From positions 7,735,501-7,799,500 of the forward strand of contig NC_051103.1 in assembly GCF_901709675.1 (NCBI RefSeq): a stretch of DNA of 64,000 bases. Direction: 5' to 3'. The notes under the pieces are model-generated. The model was given only the letters and a program-made list of their open reading frames with translations, made no database searches and was not told the DNA's origin. The translations under genes and the position numbers were made by a program. Below are positions 37,985 through 50,077 of this stretch, piece after piece (within the stretch, counting starts at the first letter, position 1; every line of letters starts with the position of its first letter). Source of the DNA: Syngnathus acus. Its lineage: Eukaryota; Chordata; Actinopteri; Syngnathiformes; Syngnathidae.

Positions 37985-39015
37985 AAAATATTACCAATAC
38001 TTATCCCGGACGTTTTTTTAGGGCTCAAAAGTGAGACATGTCCGGGAAAAAAGAGGACGTCTGTTGATGCTATTTTTTCAACCCCCCAAAAAAGTTACTA
38101 TACCCGGACGTTTTTTCAGGGCTCAAAAGTAAGACATGTCCGGGGAAAAAAAGAGGACGTATGTTATTGCTATTTTTTTAACCCCCCAAAAACTTACTAT
38201 ACTTGTACTTAGCCCGGACGTTTTTTTAGGGCTCAAAAGTAAGACATGTCCGGGGAAAAAAAGAGGACGTCTGTTGATGCTATTTTTTCAACCCCCCAAC
38301 AAAGTTACTATACTTATACTTACCCCGGACGTTTTTTCAGGGCTTAAAAGTAAGTATAGTAACATTTTGGGGGGTTAAAAAAATAGCAATAACAGACGTC
38401 CTCTTTTTTTCCCCGGACATGTCAACATGTCAACATGTCCGGGGAAAAAAAGAGGACGTCTGTTATTGCTATTTTTTTAACCCCCCAGAAAAGTTACTAT
38501 ACTTGTACTTAGCCCGGACGTTTTTTTAGGGCTCAAAAGTAAGACATTTTTTCAACCCCCCAAAAAAAGTTACTATACTTATACTTACCCCGGACGTTTT
38601 TTCATGGCTCAAAAGTAAGACATGTCCGCGGAAAAAAAGAGGACGTCTGTTATTGCTATTTTTTTAACCCCCCCAAAAACTTACTATATTGTACTTAGCC
38701 CGGACGTTTTTTTAGTGCTCAAAAGTAAGACATGTCCGGGGAAAAAAAGAGGACGTCTGTTGTTATTTTTTTAACCCCCAAAAAACTTACTATGCCTGGT
38801 CATTGTTTTACTAAATAAAGCCTTACTATATATGGTCATTTTTATTTAAACAAAAAAAACCACCTCACTTTATAGTCTTTTTTTTTTTTACCAAAAAAGC
38901 CTTAATATATATATGGTCATACTTAGTATTCTTGGTCATTTTTATACTAGAAAGAAAATCCCGGACGTTTTTTAGGACTCAAAAGTAAGACGTCCGGGGA
39001 AAAGAGAACGTCTGG
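37985..39015. repeat. Tandem satellite, unit about 100-115 bp
   Basis: Units share CCCGGACGTTTTTT, GGGCTCAAAAGTAAGACATG, TCCGGGGAAAAAAAGAGGAC, GTCTGTTATTGCTATTTTTT and AACCCCCCAAAA, then ACTATACTTATACTTA. CCCGGACG begins near 38004, 38103, 38212, 38324, 38513, 38589, 38700 and 38960. One unit is inverted (about 38345-38422). The end toward 39015 is degenerate. The short ORFs inside are satellite sequence, not genes. Confidence 0.85.
38369..38486. repeat. Perfect palindrome inside the satellite, 54-bp arms, 10-base spacer
   Basis: Bases 38369-38422 and 38433-38486 are exact reverse complements by inspection, separated by CAACATGTCA. They arise where an inverted satellite unit meets a direct one. 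This can extrude a cruciform and is prone to deletion or assembly error. Confidence 0.85.
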
Positions 39016-40667
39016 TCACCCTAATTAGAACAATTAGAGAACTCATTAGTGGGGATGCAAAGGGGCTTGGAAATGAAATATGGAAAAAGCTGCAAATGTT
39101 TAATTGAGCTGTGAATAAAGCCTTATGTTTTATTAAAGGGTGAAGTTTTTTTTAATGACTCCTGCGTGGATTCAAAGTCAGGAAATGTAACATCTATCTA
39201 CGCATGTTCGAGTTGTTTCCAAAAGTTGAAGCAAGTTGTCTTTAAACTTCATTGCACAATTCTCATGACAACTTCTCTGGTGGAATATTTCTGATTTTCT
39301 ACACCCAGCAACAATAATCAGCTTCCTGGTGGTGCAGCTTTGAAACAACTCAACTGAGTGAAATATGGGATGGTCAGGTTTCAAGATAGAGAAATCACAC
39401 AACACAAATAAGACATAAATGTAAAAGCTAGTATATTTAATTAGCAAATGTCAATGCACATTTTGTTCATGTTTTACAATCAAACTTAATGATCACTTTT
39501 GAGCGGCATCCCTTCAATGTTCAGTTATGGAGGAAGAATACAGTACAAATAAACAATCTGGTGAACAAGTGAAATGTTACGATGAAAATGCTGTCATGGG
39601 CCTCGTGGGAAGTTGGAACATATACTTTAGAAAATAGGATTTCTCTTAATTATAAGAATTCATAAAGATGGTGTCACGGAAGACAACTCCCTATTTTTCT
39701 TTCGATAGAATGTATGTACACAGCAGAGAGCAGATTACAAGTACAGTATTTTGACATTACGTGTCATCGAAACAAAAAAAAAAAAAATCACAATTTTGTT
39801 ATGACGGAAAGTCATTTGAAACCCGATTCCTGTAGTTTCCGGCGCGCTTAACTCAATATTGTGTAAGGAAAATATAAACACTTTAGGGCATAAATCAGAT
39901 TTTTTTTTTTTTTTTAATTTTAAGGACTTATTCCAAATACGTTTGTAGTAGCATCATTTGTTTTTCTTTATCGACTCCGCTACGTGTTAACAAAAAAAAA
40001 GGCCATAATACATGGCTAGAAAATGATACCACGGCTATAGCAAAACTTGTATAACCGCTAAATAAAAAAAGTATTGCACAATGTATAAAAAAAAACAAAA
40101 GCTTCGGGCAAATATGACTTGACTTCATTCTGCACAATGGTATGTAATTAATATTCAGTCTTGAATTGAGTGAAGGATGCAATGATGAACTCAGCTCTCT
40201 TGGGTGCTCTTTGTAAGCCTGCTTGGAGAACACACACACACGCACACAGAAACATTGGTATCATCATGCCACGTGACAAGGTGTTTGCAGGTTCTCTCTC
40301 GCTCCACTCAGAGGCACTCCCTAGAATTAGCTTAGGTGGTGTGAGTCGACAAAAATCTCTCTACGTGATTTAAAAAATAGCCATTCGCTGGAAAGTCATC
40401 AGAGGACATCTTCAAAGCGACTGATGTCCAAAACACCTCCTTGCTTTTGTGTTTCAGTCCCTCGCGTTTTCTTCAAGGGTGGACGTCGCTGTCGCCTTGA
40501 CTATTTCTCTGTCCTCTCCAACTGAAGCTCTTTCAGCAGAGTCATTTAAGAGAAGTGCAGCAGAGGGACCTCTCGTCCCTTGTGGAGAATGGGAAGAAAA
40601 CGAAAACGAAAAAAAAAGAAAGACAACTAGGCTGTGTAATGGTGGTTCCTCAAGAACATTTCAAAGG
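39016..40667. other. Intergenic DNA and wdr45b 3' untranslated region
   Basis: No coding sequence is supported. The right part, next to the wdr45b stop at 40668, is likely its 3' untranslated region. It contains A/T runs (about 39774-39787 and 39900-39915) and a short CA run near 40231-40249. Confidence 0.45.
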
Positions 40668-41040
40668 TCATATTTTGTCATCTGTCATTTCCAGGAACTG
40701 GGCATAGACGTCTCTGGAACACTCCCCTTTCTGGTTGTAGAGGAACTTGTAGTAGCTGCCATCAGCACAAATAGCTGCCAGACACAATGAAAGAAGGGCT
40801 GAACAACTGTTGCGTATCAAATGTTCCAAAGTCAATCCTGAGAAACTTGCAGCGTTGTTTGGAGAAGATTTATTTTGTGTCAACTGTCATTGTTTGTGAC
40901 TAGCAAAGCGCTCTCACCTATGACAGCGTTGGGCTCTGTTCCGAAGGCACACAAACACGGGGAGCTTGACGGCAACTGGAACTTGGAAAAGCTCCACATG
41001 GAGCTGAAGTACTTGGGAAGAAAGCTGGCTGAGGCCAAGC

Positions 41041-41101
<61 letters not shown>

Positions 41102-43677
41102 ACACAAGGCAGTGTTTGAGATGCGGGAAAACAAACCATTGGATTGAAGGTTGCACACGGACAAACCTGGATTGCCTATTTCTCTTGGCGTCTTCGGCCG
41201 CAAAGATGTGCACTGTGCCGTGGTCACTGGATACACAAATGAGAGATGCGTCCTGGTTGAAATTGATGCTAGAAAAAGGAAGATATGGAAGAGGCAAATG
41301 AATGAGAGAGCACTCATACGAAGCTCACGTTTGTCTCACCAGTAAATGTTAGCCGCCTGAGAGCCTCGTCTCAGCTCTTGTATGAGCTGACCTGCCGACG
41401 TGTCAAAAATTCGGATAAGTGTCCCCTGTTGAGCGACAACATGCATTTGGGTCACCTTTCAACTGGCAACAATCAGAAAGAGAAAGAACAACTTTCATCA
41501 GCCTACTTTCTCTGATGCCGTTGCTATTCTGGTGCCTTGTAAGTTGAGGGCGATGCAGCACAGCGCCCCCTCGTGGGCGGGGATGTCCACTGGCGGTTTC
41601 TCTGTGTTTGCCAGGTCCACAATCTGAACATGGCCTGAGTGAGTGCCAGGGAACGCCAGAAGGGAGTTGTTGCTGTTGGGACACAGCACACACAGACCTG
41701 AAGAAAGAAAACAAGCCAGAGAATGACTGCTTTGTTATTGACACCATTTAAATGCTCGATTGAAAATGGACAAATAATTCGGGTTCAAAAGAAGCAACCC
41801 TGAAAGTGCAGGAACCGACCTTTGGGGTTGTAGCAGGTCTCAAACACGTGCAGCTGGTGAGGGTTATGGGTAAAGGTGAAGACTTTGATCATGGAGTCCA
41901 GGACCACCACAATTCTGAGCGCAAAACAGTTCAAGTTTCCTTAAATGAGTGCTTGTTCACTGGGGACGGACGGACGGACGGACGGACGGGGCTACCTGTC
42001 ACGTCGAAGCTTGACTGCTTTCACCTCTGTGGAGAACTCAATCTCAATGACGGTCTTCTTCTTCAGGTCATCCCAGATCATTACTAGAGCAAAATCAAGC
42101 ACACCTATAAGGACCGCAACGTTGTCAATAAACGGCTGCTCATCCACATACCTTTATTGGTTGGGTACTTGGGTTTCTTTCCTCCGCCCACAAGAGCCAA
42201 ATAGTTGCACCGGAAAAGCATCTCCACATGGCCCACCCCGCCCTCCAAGAACTCTAAAACACAAAATGCATTGACATCAAAATTAAGCGCTCTATGATTT
42301 GATGAAACTCGGATCACTTCTGGTTATTCATTTGCCTTTGGCTCAGACAACAGAGAAGAGGAATTATATGCCCCCCCACACTCACACACACGCACGCACA
42401 CAACCAGACACACAAGTTTGAAAAAAGGAAAACAACTCTGGAAAGGCTTAAGCTGCTGAGTAAATATATTTAGCCTATCCTGAGAGGAAGGTTACTCTTC
42501 TTTTATCCCCAAGAAAAACAATTTAAAAAATGGATGTGGCAAGCCTGGTTATAAATAACTTTTAAGCTAAAATTGTGATGAATAACAATATTAGTAGAAT
42601 ATAAAAACATTTGATCTTTAATGGATTTTCTGTGTGATCATACTCGACACGTTTAATGAAAAGCTGTTGTCACTTTTTTCCAGTAGAATGTGCACTTGCA
42701 TCGTCCTTGCTTTACAACAACGACCCTCCAGAGGATAAGCAGTTGGAATGAATGAAATGTTTTCAGACATTTTTACCTTGTTTCTCCTTTTCCTTCAGAG
42801 GATCTGTGTTGTACACTCGAAATCCATTTTCCATCCCACAGGCAAAGCAACCTGCAGAGGCACATATTTCACAGAAAAGGGGTCAGGAATCAAAAGTAAC
42901 ATGAACTAACAGTTGTCAGCACACAAGACTTCTCAGACTACCAACAACAACATGCACGGACATTTATGACATTATTATTGAAGCTTCACCACGTATTGAA
43001 CACATAGCTTTAGGTCAAATAGATTCGCGTAATTAAGGCAACAAAGACGTAATAGAGATAAGACTACGGTGTACTATAGGTGTGAGTGTGAAACATTTAC
43101 TTCCGAATGTTTTGACTTGCCGTTGTATTTTTTTTGTAATGATAATGAACGATAGAATATGAATCACATTACAGTCTTTTCAAATTTGATGATAATAATG
43201 AAACGCATGTTAGAAATAATCGGTCCATAATGTGTTGCTGGTTGGATAGCACTCATTTATGTGTTGATTCGTCCACATTGTATTGAAGTACCTCGACATA
43301 TATTGAACGTTGCACGGTTGTCGAATGTAATCACGAAAACAACGTAATCGGTGGCTAGCGAAGGCTAGCGGTGGCTAACAACAACAAAACGGTAGGTGTT
43401 TTGCGTTCAAACTTCCGTAAGTGACAAGGGCAACTGTCGTGATATTCGAGAGTTCCGAGTTAAGAAAATCGGTCATACCGTCATTTATATTAATTGTCGA
43501 TTATTTTCAGAGGAGACAGTTTCGTTAGCGGTGTTAGCTTAGCATCAGCGGCGCTGTTCGTGTTCCTTTCGGTGAGAGAGGGAAAAAAACATGACAGCGT
43601 CACTTCTCACCGTGGTCCTGGTTGAAGCCAGCGTAAAGGAGTCCGTTCCCTTGCGGGTTAGACAGCAGTGAATTCAT
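40668..43677 (-). CDS. wdr45b: WD repeat domain 45B (WIPI3), PROPPIN
   Basis: WIPI3 is a seven-bladed beta-propeller that binds PI3P/PI(3,5)P2 on phagophore membranes and acts in autophagosome formation. Ten exons: 43677-43611, 42851-42777, 42253-42152, 42083-41996, 41914-41820, 41697-41507, 41425-41340, 41268-41167, 41039-40918 and 40774-40668 (344 codons plus stop, the same as human). The protein begins [20 protein letters not shown] and ends [19 protein letters not shown] carries the L/FRRG lipid-binding motif of PROPPINs. [20 protein letters not shown] and [14 protein letters not shown] match human almost exactly. A (CT)27 tract forms the acceptor region of the exon starting at 41039. Confidence 0.96.
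41043..41096. repeat. (GA)27 microsatellite beside a wdr45b splice acceptor
   Basis: A pure GA tract of about 54 bases. On the gene strand it is (CT)n, ending 3 bases before the exon that starts at 41039. It makes up over 40% of the 127-base intron (41040-41166). Confidence 0.9.
41963..41988. repeat. (GGAC)n microsatellite in a wdr45b intron
   Basis: About six GGAC units, 8 bases past the donor of the exon ending at 41996 on the minus strand. Confidence 0.8.
42370..42415. repeat. CA-rich simple repeat in a wdr45b intron
   Basis: Imperfect CA/CACG units (ACACTCACACACACGCACGC) in the intron 42254-42776. Confidence 0.6.
42727..42758. repeat. Possible fragment of the dispersed fish repeat
   Basis: CCAGAGGATAAGCAGTTGGA followed by ATGAATGAA resembles a diverged right end of the class seen at 39-91 and 9902-9927. 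It is short, so chance cannot be excluded. Confidence 0.3.
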
Positions 43678-45056
43678 CGTTTTACGCGAGCAAGTGAATT
43701 GCAAATAATGGCATCAGTAATCAAACAACTGCTGCTGCTCGGATAGCTAGCTAGCTAGCTCGCTAGCGTCATCATCATTCCTCCCTCCAGAGTTGGCTGC
43801 CTGCATGGAGAAGGAAGGAAGGAAGGACGCTGGTTCCTGTTTAGCCCAAACATGACTAATTCTCAAAGCCGCTCGGTGTACATTTTTGTCCTATTCTAAC
43901 ACATGAGCAAGTTGTAAAAAAAAAAAACTTCAACAGTGCGTGGACCTGCTGGTGTTCCAGATTCCAGAGAATGAACAAAGTTAAATAGACTGAAGCTCCG
44001 ACTGAAACCACTTGCGAAGAAGAGTGTTAGCGAATAAAAAGATAACGGTGCCACTTTTGTGTTACGTTGACTAGTTGGGGAAATTAGACAGGATTATCTT
44101 TGAACAAGTTCCCTGGTGGTCTAATGAATAAAGAAAAGGGCAGTCATGTTGCAATCAAAGTACGAGTGAATTCGAAATGAGTCAAAAATAAAAAAACATC
44201 TTTGTCAAAAGTTCAGATGATATTGCCCCTCTTTTATTTGTACAACCCTTTTTTTCTGCAGTTTTAAGTGCGCTGTCAAATTGAGCTTTAGTAGATGGCC
44301 CTGATCTTTTCCTGCATAGCCTACTCCTGAGTTGGTTGCATGATCCAACAATAGTTTTCAGAAACCTGAATTTCAAGAAGAACAAAGTTGCCTGAAATGT
44401 TCTTTGGGGGTGCACCTTGTCATGGAGAGACAGCCAGCCGGCCGGCCAGCCAGCGAGGTAGCCCAGGATCTCCATGCTGAGGTGTTACCAGCTTTCCTCC
44501 ACTTGCAGAGTTTGAGCATACCTGCTTCAACATTTACTGTCCGTGGTCAGTCAAATGTTCACAGAAATATTGGGACATTTTTTGCAGAAGACTGTCACGC
44601 AGTTCACAGTGGTACATTTCAGTGCTGCAACACAATGACAAATAATGACACTGCTGTTCATTATTATTGTTTGTATTATAGTCATTAGGTTTGTTGAACA
44701 ATGTTACACTGAACATTTGTTTCGCTGTCCGGTCCTAGTTTGATATTGAAGTGCAAATGAGGTGTTCATTTATGTTCAAGTCAATAACCAATAAAAGCTG
44801 AATTTACTGAAGAAAACCAAATTTATTCCCAAAGAAGTGAATGTTTTATCATTTGCACATACTAACCTTATGTAGAACTAACAGCAAACATTTCTGTAAA
44901 AAATAGTTACATTTAACTTGCAATTTACAGTCCCCATGACATAACAAGCAGAGAAAGAAGCACAAGCTGACCCCTTTCCTGTTCCCCAACCTCACTTTTT
45001 TGTATTAACAAATATTATGTTACTCGCAATCACGTCAGAACCCGCGTTTGCGTTAA
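43678..45056. other. Intergenic region upstream of wdr45b
   Basis: This contains the presumed wdr45b promoter, a GCTA microsatellite (about 43744-43762), a GGAA run (about 43810-43828) and a GCCAGCCGGCCGG-type run near 44437-44456. The right end is the 3' region of the next gene, with a minus-strand AATAAA at 44822-44827, 230 bases after its stop. No coding sequence was recognised. Confidence 0.5.
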
Positions 45057-48000
45057 CTACGCATGGACGAGCCTGCGATGTCTTTTCAAGCCATGTAAAC
45101 TGGAAAAGGCTTTGTTACAGTTAGCGCAAACATATGGTCTCTCTCCAGTATGAGTTCTCATGTGTAGCGTGAGAAAACAAGACTGGACAAAGCCCTTTTC
45201 GCAGACGCTACACTTAAAGGGCCTTTCGCCCGTATGGTACCTGCGGTGGATTTTAAGCTCGGCCGAGGAACGGAAGGACTTGTCGCAGTCGTCGCATTTG
45301 AAAGGCCTTTCGCCCGTATGGATCAACGTGTGCCTCACGAGCGCGTCTTTCCCGAAGAAGCCCTTGCCGCAATGCTCGCACGGGAAGCGCATGCCTTTGT
45401 GATGGAAGTTATCGTGCTTCAGGAGGCATCTCCTGGAGGTGAAGCTCTTCCCGCACTGAGCGCACGCAAAGGTGGGTAAAGCCTTATCGCTGAGGATATC
45501 GCCGGACTGGTGCACGCGCTCCACGTGCCTGGTCAGAGTGACGCCGTGTCGGAATTTCTTGCCGCACTCCCAGCAAAGGAAGGGATAAGCCTTGGTGTGT
45601 TTTTTCTGGTGCTCCACCAGGTCGGAGTACGATCGGAACCTTTTTGTGCAGTGGGGGCACTGGAAGGGCTGGTAGCCGGTGTGCTTCCACTCGTGTCGGA
45701 TGAAACGCTTCAAACTGGCAAAGGTGGTCTGGCAGTGGGCGCAGGTGAAAGGCTCGGCGGGATTGTGGACGTCGATGTAGTGCTTATGCAGCGCCTTGAA
45801 CACGGGGAAGTTGTCCTCGCACTGGTTGCACTGGAACGGCGTGTGCGATTCTTTGTGCATGGCCAAGGCTTCGGAGTCGCGCACCAGTTTCATGCAAACC
45901 TCGCAGTAGAGCGGGTTGTGCGTTTGCTTGTGGGAATCCAAGGTCGACTTGTACTTGAAGGCCTTGTCGCACTCGTTGCACCGGAAGCAATGGCGGACGT
46001 CTTCCGGTTGATCCGGGTCCACCTGTTGCTCGTTGTAACAGATGTTTCTCAAATGAAAGCGAAACGTCTGCTTGCACTTGAACTCCACGCTGCAGTGGGG
46101 GCAATAGTACGGGCCGTCCAGGATATTCTTTGCGTCCTCCGGGCTTTTCTGTCCCAATTCTTTGGAGGAGGACCTCTTTTCGTCAGCGAGCGTGTAATCG
46201 GGGTCGTCCGCCGTGTCATCGGCGGGCAGCGTTTCGTCGCCCGGCTCGCAAATAACGATGGCCGACTTGCTGTCCTCTTCTTCTGCCGTCTCTGCGTTTT
46301 CTTTCTGGGCTTCTGCCTCGGTCATGCCGCTTTGGCATTTGTGTTGCTGCAAGAAGCGGAAGTGCTTGAAATTTCTCTGACACACTGCACAAGAGTACAT
46401 CAGCTCTTCCGAGTGTTGGTTCATGTGGCGCTCCATGAATTTGGCATGGCTCAGCACCTTGCCGCACACGCTGCACGTCCTGTCGTCCAAGCCGTCGCCT
46501 TTGGCCGAGACAAGCGAGTCGGAATACTTTTTGGGACTACTGTTGCTACTGCTGGTGGCCGGTGTCCTCCCAGATTTGCGCCACTGCGACAGGAGCCGTT
46601 TCATCTTGAGGCCGCGATTCTTTCGCACCGGTCTTTTCAGCAGATCAAAGTCCGGATCCCGCATGCTCGCGGGCACTTGAAAATCTTCGTCATCCAGACG
46701 CTTCTTTTTTCTCCCGCGTCTGCTGGGCGGTGCCTTTGCTAAGCTGTCCAGCACCGTCACCTTGCCATCCTCACCTATGATAAGAGTTTCAGATAGGTTG
46801 TGGTGGTGGTGGTCCATTCCACCATCATTCGCACGGGTACCTTCTTGAGCCGCCTCCGTTCCAATGTCTGGCTTCTCTTCCTGACCAATTCCCAACCACT
46901 GTTTTTGCACATTTTCCTCTGCAAATGGCATTTTGTTGCCAGCTTCGACCTCCATCTCTGTGCAGTCTGTGTAAACCACGCTACTCTCTGGATCCATTCC
47001 CGCTTGCTCATGGAGGATTGCATCTCTTTCCGCAGGAGGAAGACAGAGAGTGGACAAGATGCCACTGTCAACCTCACAAGATTCTAGAAAGAAGGAAATA
47101 TAATATTTATGCTTACCACCCACGTTGGTTCCATGAATTCAATATTTGAAGGAATACATTTCATAAATTGGAGGTAAAAATAATGACATGAAATGATGCA
47201 TGGATGCTTACCAACATCCTCCAACTGGCTGAGGTCTTTGTGTGTGTCCAACACTGTTTTGAGCCCCTGCGACCCAGTAAAAGACTCCATGCACTCTTTC
47301 AGAACTGAAGATGAGTCACTTAACAAAGACGCAATCTGACAAAGAAATACAGAATGAAATGGTAACTTTGGTGTTTAAAAGCCAATGGCGGCAAGATGCA
47401 GCCCTGATTTCCATATTCTGGATCACGGCATACAGCAGGATTTCAAAAACCGTGTGGGTTTTTTTTGTTTTGCATGTCAATAAGGAAATCTAATTTCTCA
47501 TTTCCATTAAAGGATCTGGGCAAAGGCAAAAATTAGAAGTCCATTTGTGACCCACCTGTTGAAGAGACTGACTGGGAATAAGCTTTTCCAGCCTGGACAG
47601 AAAGAGCCACATCAACGTCTGGATTGCTTTGTCATATGTGGGACCAAAGTCTTCAGGAAAAACATCCTGCATGGAGAAAATTCACAATTGCTTAGCAAAC
47701 AGCCTCACACAAACTCATTTGAAATGCGCTGCTGTTCAGTATCAACAAGATTATGTCGAAGAAACATGATTAATGTCAAAATAGTAGGGCATTAGCAAAT
47801 TAATTCTAAGATGAAAATACCTCTTGGCGCTATCAAAGTGAAAAACAAACTTACTTGAAAAAAGTTGTTTCTTTCTTCTGCATTTCTCAGCAAATTCCGG
47901 ACGAGGCTCATAAAATGAGAGTCAGAAATGTCTGGAGTTGCATTACTAGTCTGCAAAACAAAAGCAGTCAAAATAGACAAAGGTCAGAGAGAATCGGATT

Positions 48001-49306
48001 GCAAAATCTATCCAGTGACATCATGAATGAGGTTGCGCATGTTATATTAGCATTATGCTGCCAGACAGCAAATTTGTCATCTGAAAGAAATCAACCTCGC
48101 TTCAAAATGCTTGACCACGCTACTCACCTCCACTTTCCACAGTGATTGAAGGTTTTGCATACGATCAAGATGTGGCTGAATGGTCTGGATGTTGGCCGTC
48201 TCCTCAGAGCGGCACAGCTCCAGGATGAGCTGCAGTCATGAAGAGAAAAGAATGTTATGACACTTCATCTCAATTACTTGTAGAATTAAATACTATTCTA
48301 GTATTTGTATTTCATTATTTTGATGGTACTCAGTTTGAGAGACATTACAGTACGACTAGCACTTCCTCAACAAATCGATGCATAACAGAGATAAGAGTTC
48401 AGGGTTTTTTTTTGTACCCGTGCTCTCAGGCCCAAGATGAGTTCCGCACGTTGCCTGGTCGAAAGGAGTTGAGGAACAATGTCGGTAACCATAAACACAA
48501 ACTCCTCAAGCAGTCCATAATCCGATACAGTCTTCTGCTCTATAGTTTGCCAGATGGCTGCAGAGACCAGACGAACCGGAGGAACCAGGAAGCGCAGAGT
48601 GGGGAAGGGGAGAGATGGACCTGGGTGTGAAGACAAATGTACGACTAAATCATAGACTTTTTTTCTTCTTCTCACCACAAGGACACTGACATATTTGAGA
48701 ATCATAACTACATCTTAAAGAGACAGCAGCTATGTATCGATCGTTATGAAACAGAAAAACCCACGCCCATTATTTTTTTTAACATATGCACTGTAAGCAA
48801 ACCGGAATAGATGCCTACAATAATAGAATGTCATTAAATCTTTCAGCTCACTTGACGCAGTTGGACTAGCTATTCCTTACTGCAGAATAAGTACAAGTCA
48901 AGCGTGATTAAATCAAACATCACGACACCATTTCTGCCGAAATACTCGTTGAATTACATATGTACGATAAATATAATAAATTTCATGAAGTACGACAGAC
49001 TTCACCAGCCAAAGTCAAGCGCTTATCTTAGCTTGTGACTGCTAAGGCAGCGGAAAAAAAACATAACCTAAAATTTAACCAATTCACACGTACTTTGAAG
49101 CAAATGCTAGACAAAGTCAATCACAGGCAAGTTAAGTAACATAAATAAAAGTGCTTCCCCGCAGCAAAAAATAATCATTTGAGCAGCAAACCGGTGTCCG
49201 ACACGAGTTAGCAATGCTATTCCCGCGCGCCCACTGCGTTGCGGCCTAGCTTAACTAATCCGCCCAGTTTTTACTCACCGGGTTGTTCGGAGGAACCTTC
49301 ATCCAT
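45057..49306 (-). CDS. TIN2-like N-terminal domain fused to 14 C2H2 zinc fingers (paralogue A)
   Basis: Seven exons: 49306-49279, 48620-48418, 48229-48128, 47950-47855, 47666-47556, 47335-47212 and 47083-45057 (896 codons plus stop). Residues about 16-200 are helical and resemble the TIN2 (TINF2) N terminus: LRFLVPPVRLVSAAIWQ, QRAELILGLRARLILELC and FGPTYDKAIQTLMWLFLSRL correspond to TIN2 LRFAAAASWQ, HERLCMGLKAKVVVEL and [20 protein letters not shown]. A disordered acidic/basic linker with RRGRKKKR follows. Fourteen C2H2-type units occupy about 425-894, the last four joined by TGERP(F/Y)-type linkers. It is probably a nuclear DNA-binding protein. Function at telomeres or as an ordinary transcription factor is not decidable here. 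Its closest relative is the tandem gene at 50078-52791. Confidence 0.85.
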
Positions 49307-50077
49307 CCTAATATATTCACATTACACCGCAGTGGGGTGAATGTACATGCGTGAGTCAACACTCCAAGACCAAGATATTTTTAAACAGCAAATATCTCAA
49401 AACACCGTAGGAAATGGAGCTTTGTGCGTCAACGGTTGCCTTTGCGTTCCGTTCGGAATAACATTCCGGCGGACTACACTTTGAATTAATGGTTCCGTTT
49501 CCTCTAAGCGTCGTCGGATATGTTTTGACAATTACGTTTTAATATCGGCTAATTGTTTGTAAACGTAGTCTTTACATAGGATTAAAATATAACATAATAT
49601 TAAAATAAATAAATAGACCGTAAGTATATCAAAATGTATCCCGGGTGAGGATAATTCTGATGGGGCAAAATTGTTCATATAATTTTCCTGTCAGTGGTGA
49701 GACTATAATGCCGTATCGTGCCTTTGCTAAAAATAAAAAAGTGAGTAGTGCTCAAGGGTACAAGATAAAACTCCCCGAGACAATATTTATTCAAGAGTTT
49801 ATTTGTTTCGTTGTACATGTGACAATGACAAATAAAGATCTATTCTATTCTATTAGCAGGACAGTATCGTCAAGCTTCATGTTAGACGTTGTGGTTTTTT
49901 TTTTAACTGCATTTGTGTCTCACAATAGCTAATAGCTTCAAAACTAAACTACAGTACACAGGTTCGTTATTTATTACGGTCATGACTCAGAACAGAAGAA
50001 ATTTTGACCGTAGCTACAAATGGACATTGAGCTATGTTTAAATTTGAATCAAGAAGAACCAGCCTTAGGACCGAGTC
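49307..50077. other. Intergenic region between the two zinc-finger paralogues
   Basis: This holds the promoter of paralogue A and the 3' region of paralogue B, with a minus-strand AATAAA-type hexamer at about 49788-49793. The retroelement-like tail at 49808-49857 is the only other feature seen. Confidence 0.5.
49808..49857 (+). repeat. LINE-like 3' tail
   Basis: GTACATGTGACAATGACAAA followed by TAAAGATC and (TATTC)n resembles the 3' end of fish non-LTR retrotransposons, which finish in GTGACAATAAA plus a 5-base microsatellite. No reverse transcriptase sequence is attached, so it would be a severely 5'-truncated copy. Confidence 0.45.

Noticed and set aside
38136-38378. An 80-codon open frame in the satellite
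   Set aside because: It consists of tandem satellite units read through; the peptide repeats with the satellite period and is not conserved coding sequence.
37985-39015. A CRISPR array
   Set aside because: The units are tandem satellite copies without unique spacers, in a vertebrate genome.
40875-41317. Several open frames full of alternating Glu-Arg or Ser-Leu residues
   Set aside because: They are translations of the (GA)27 microsatellite beside a real wdr45b exon.
45510-46742. A 410-codon open frame on the plus strand
   Set aside because: It is antisense to the zinc-finger exon of paralogue A. Regular Cys/His codon patterns leave the opposite strand free of stops, the predicted protein has no known domain, and the sense frame is clearly coding.
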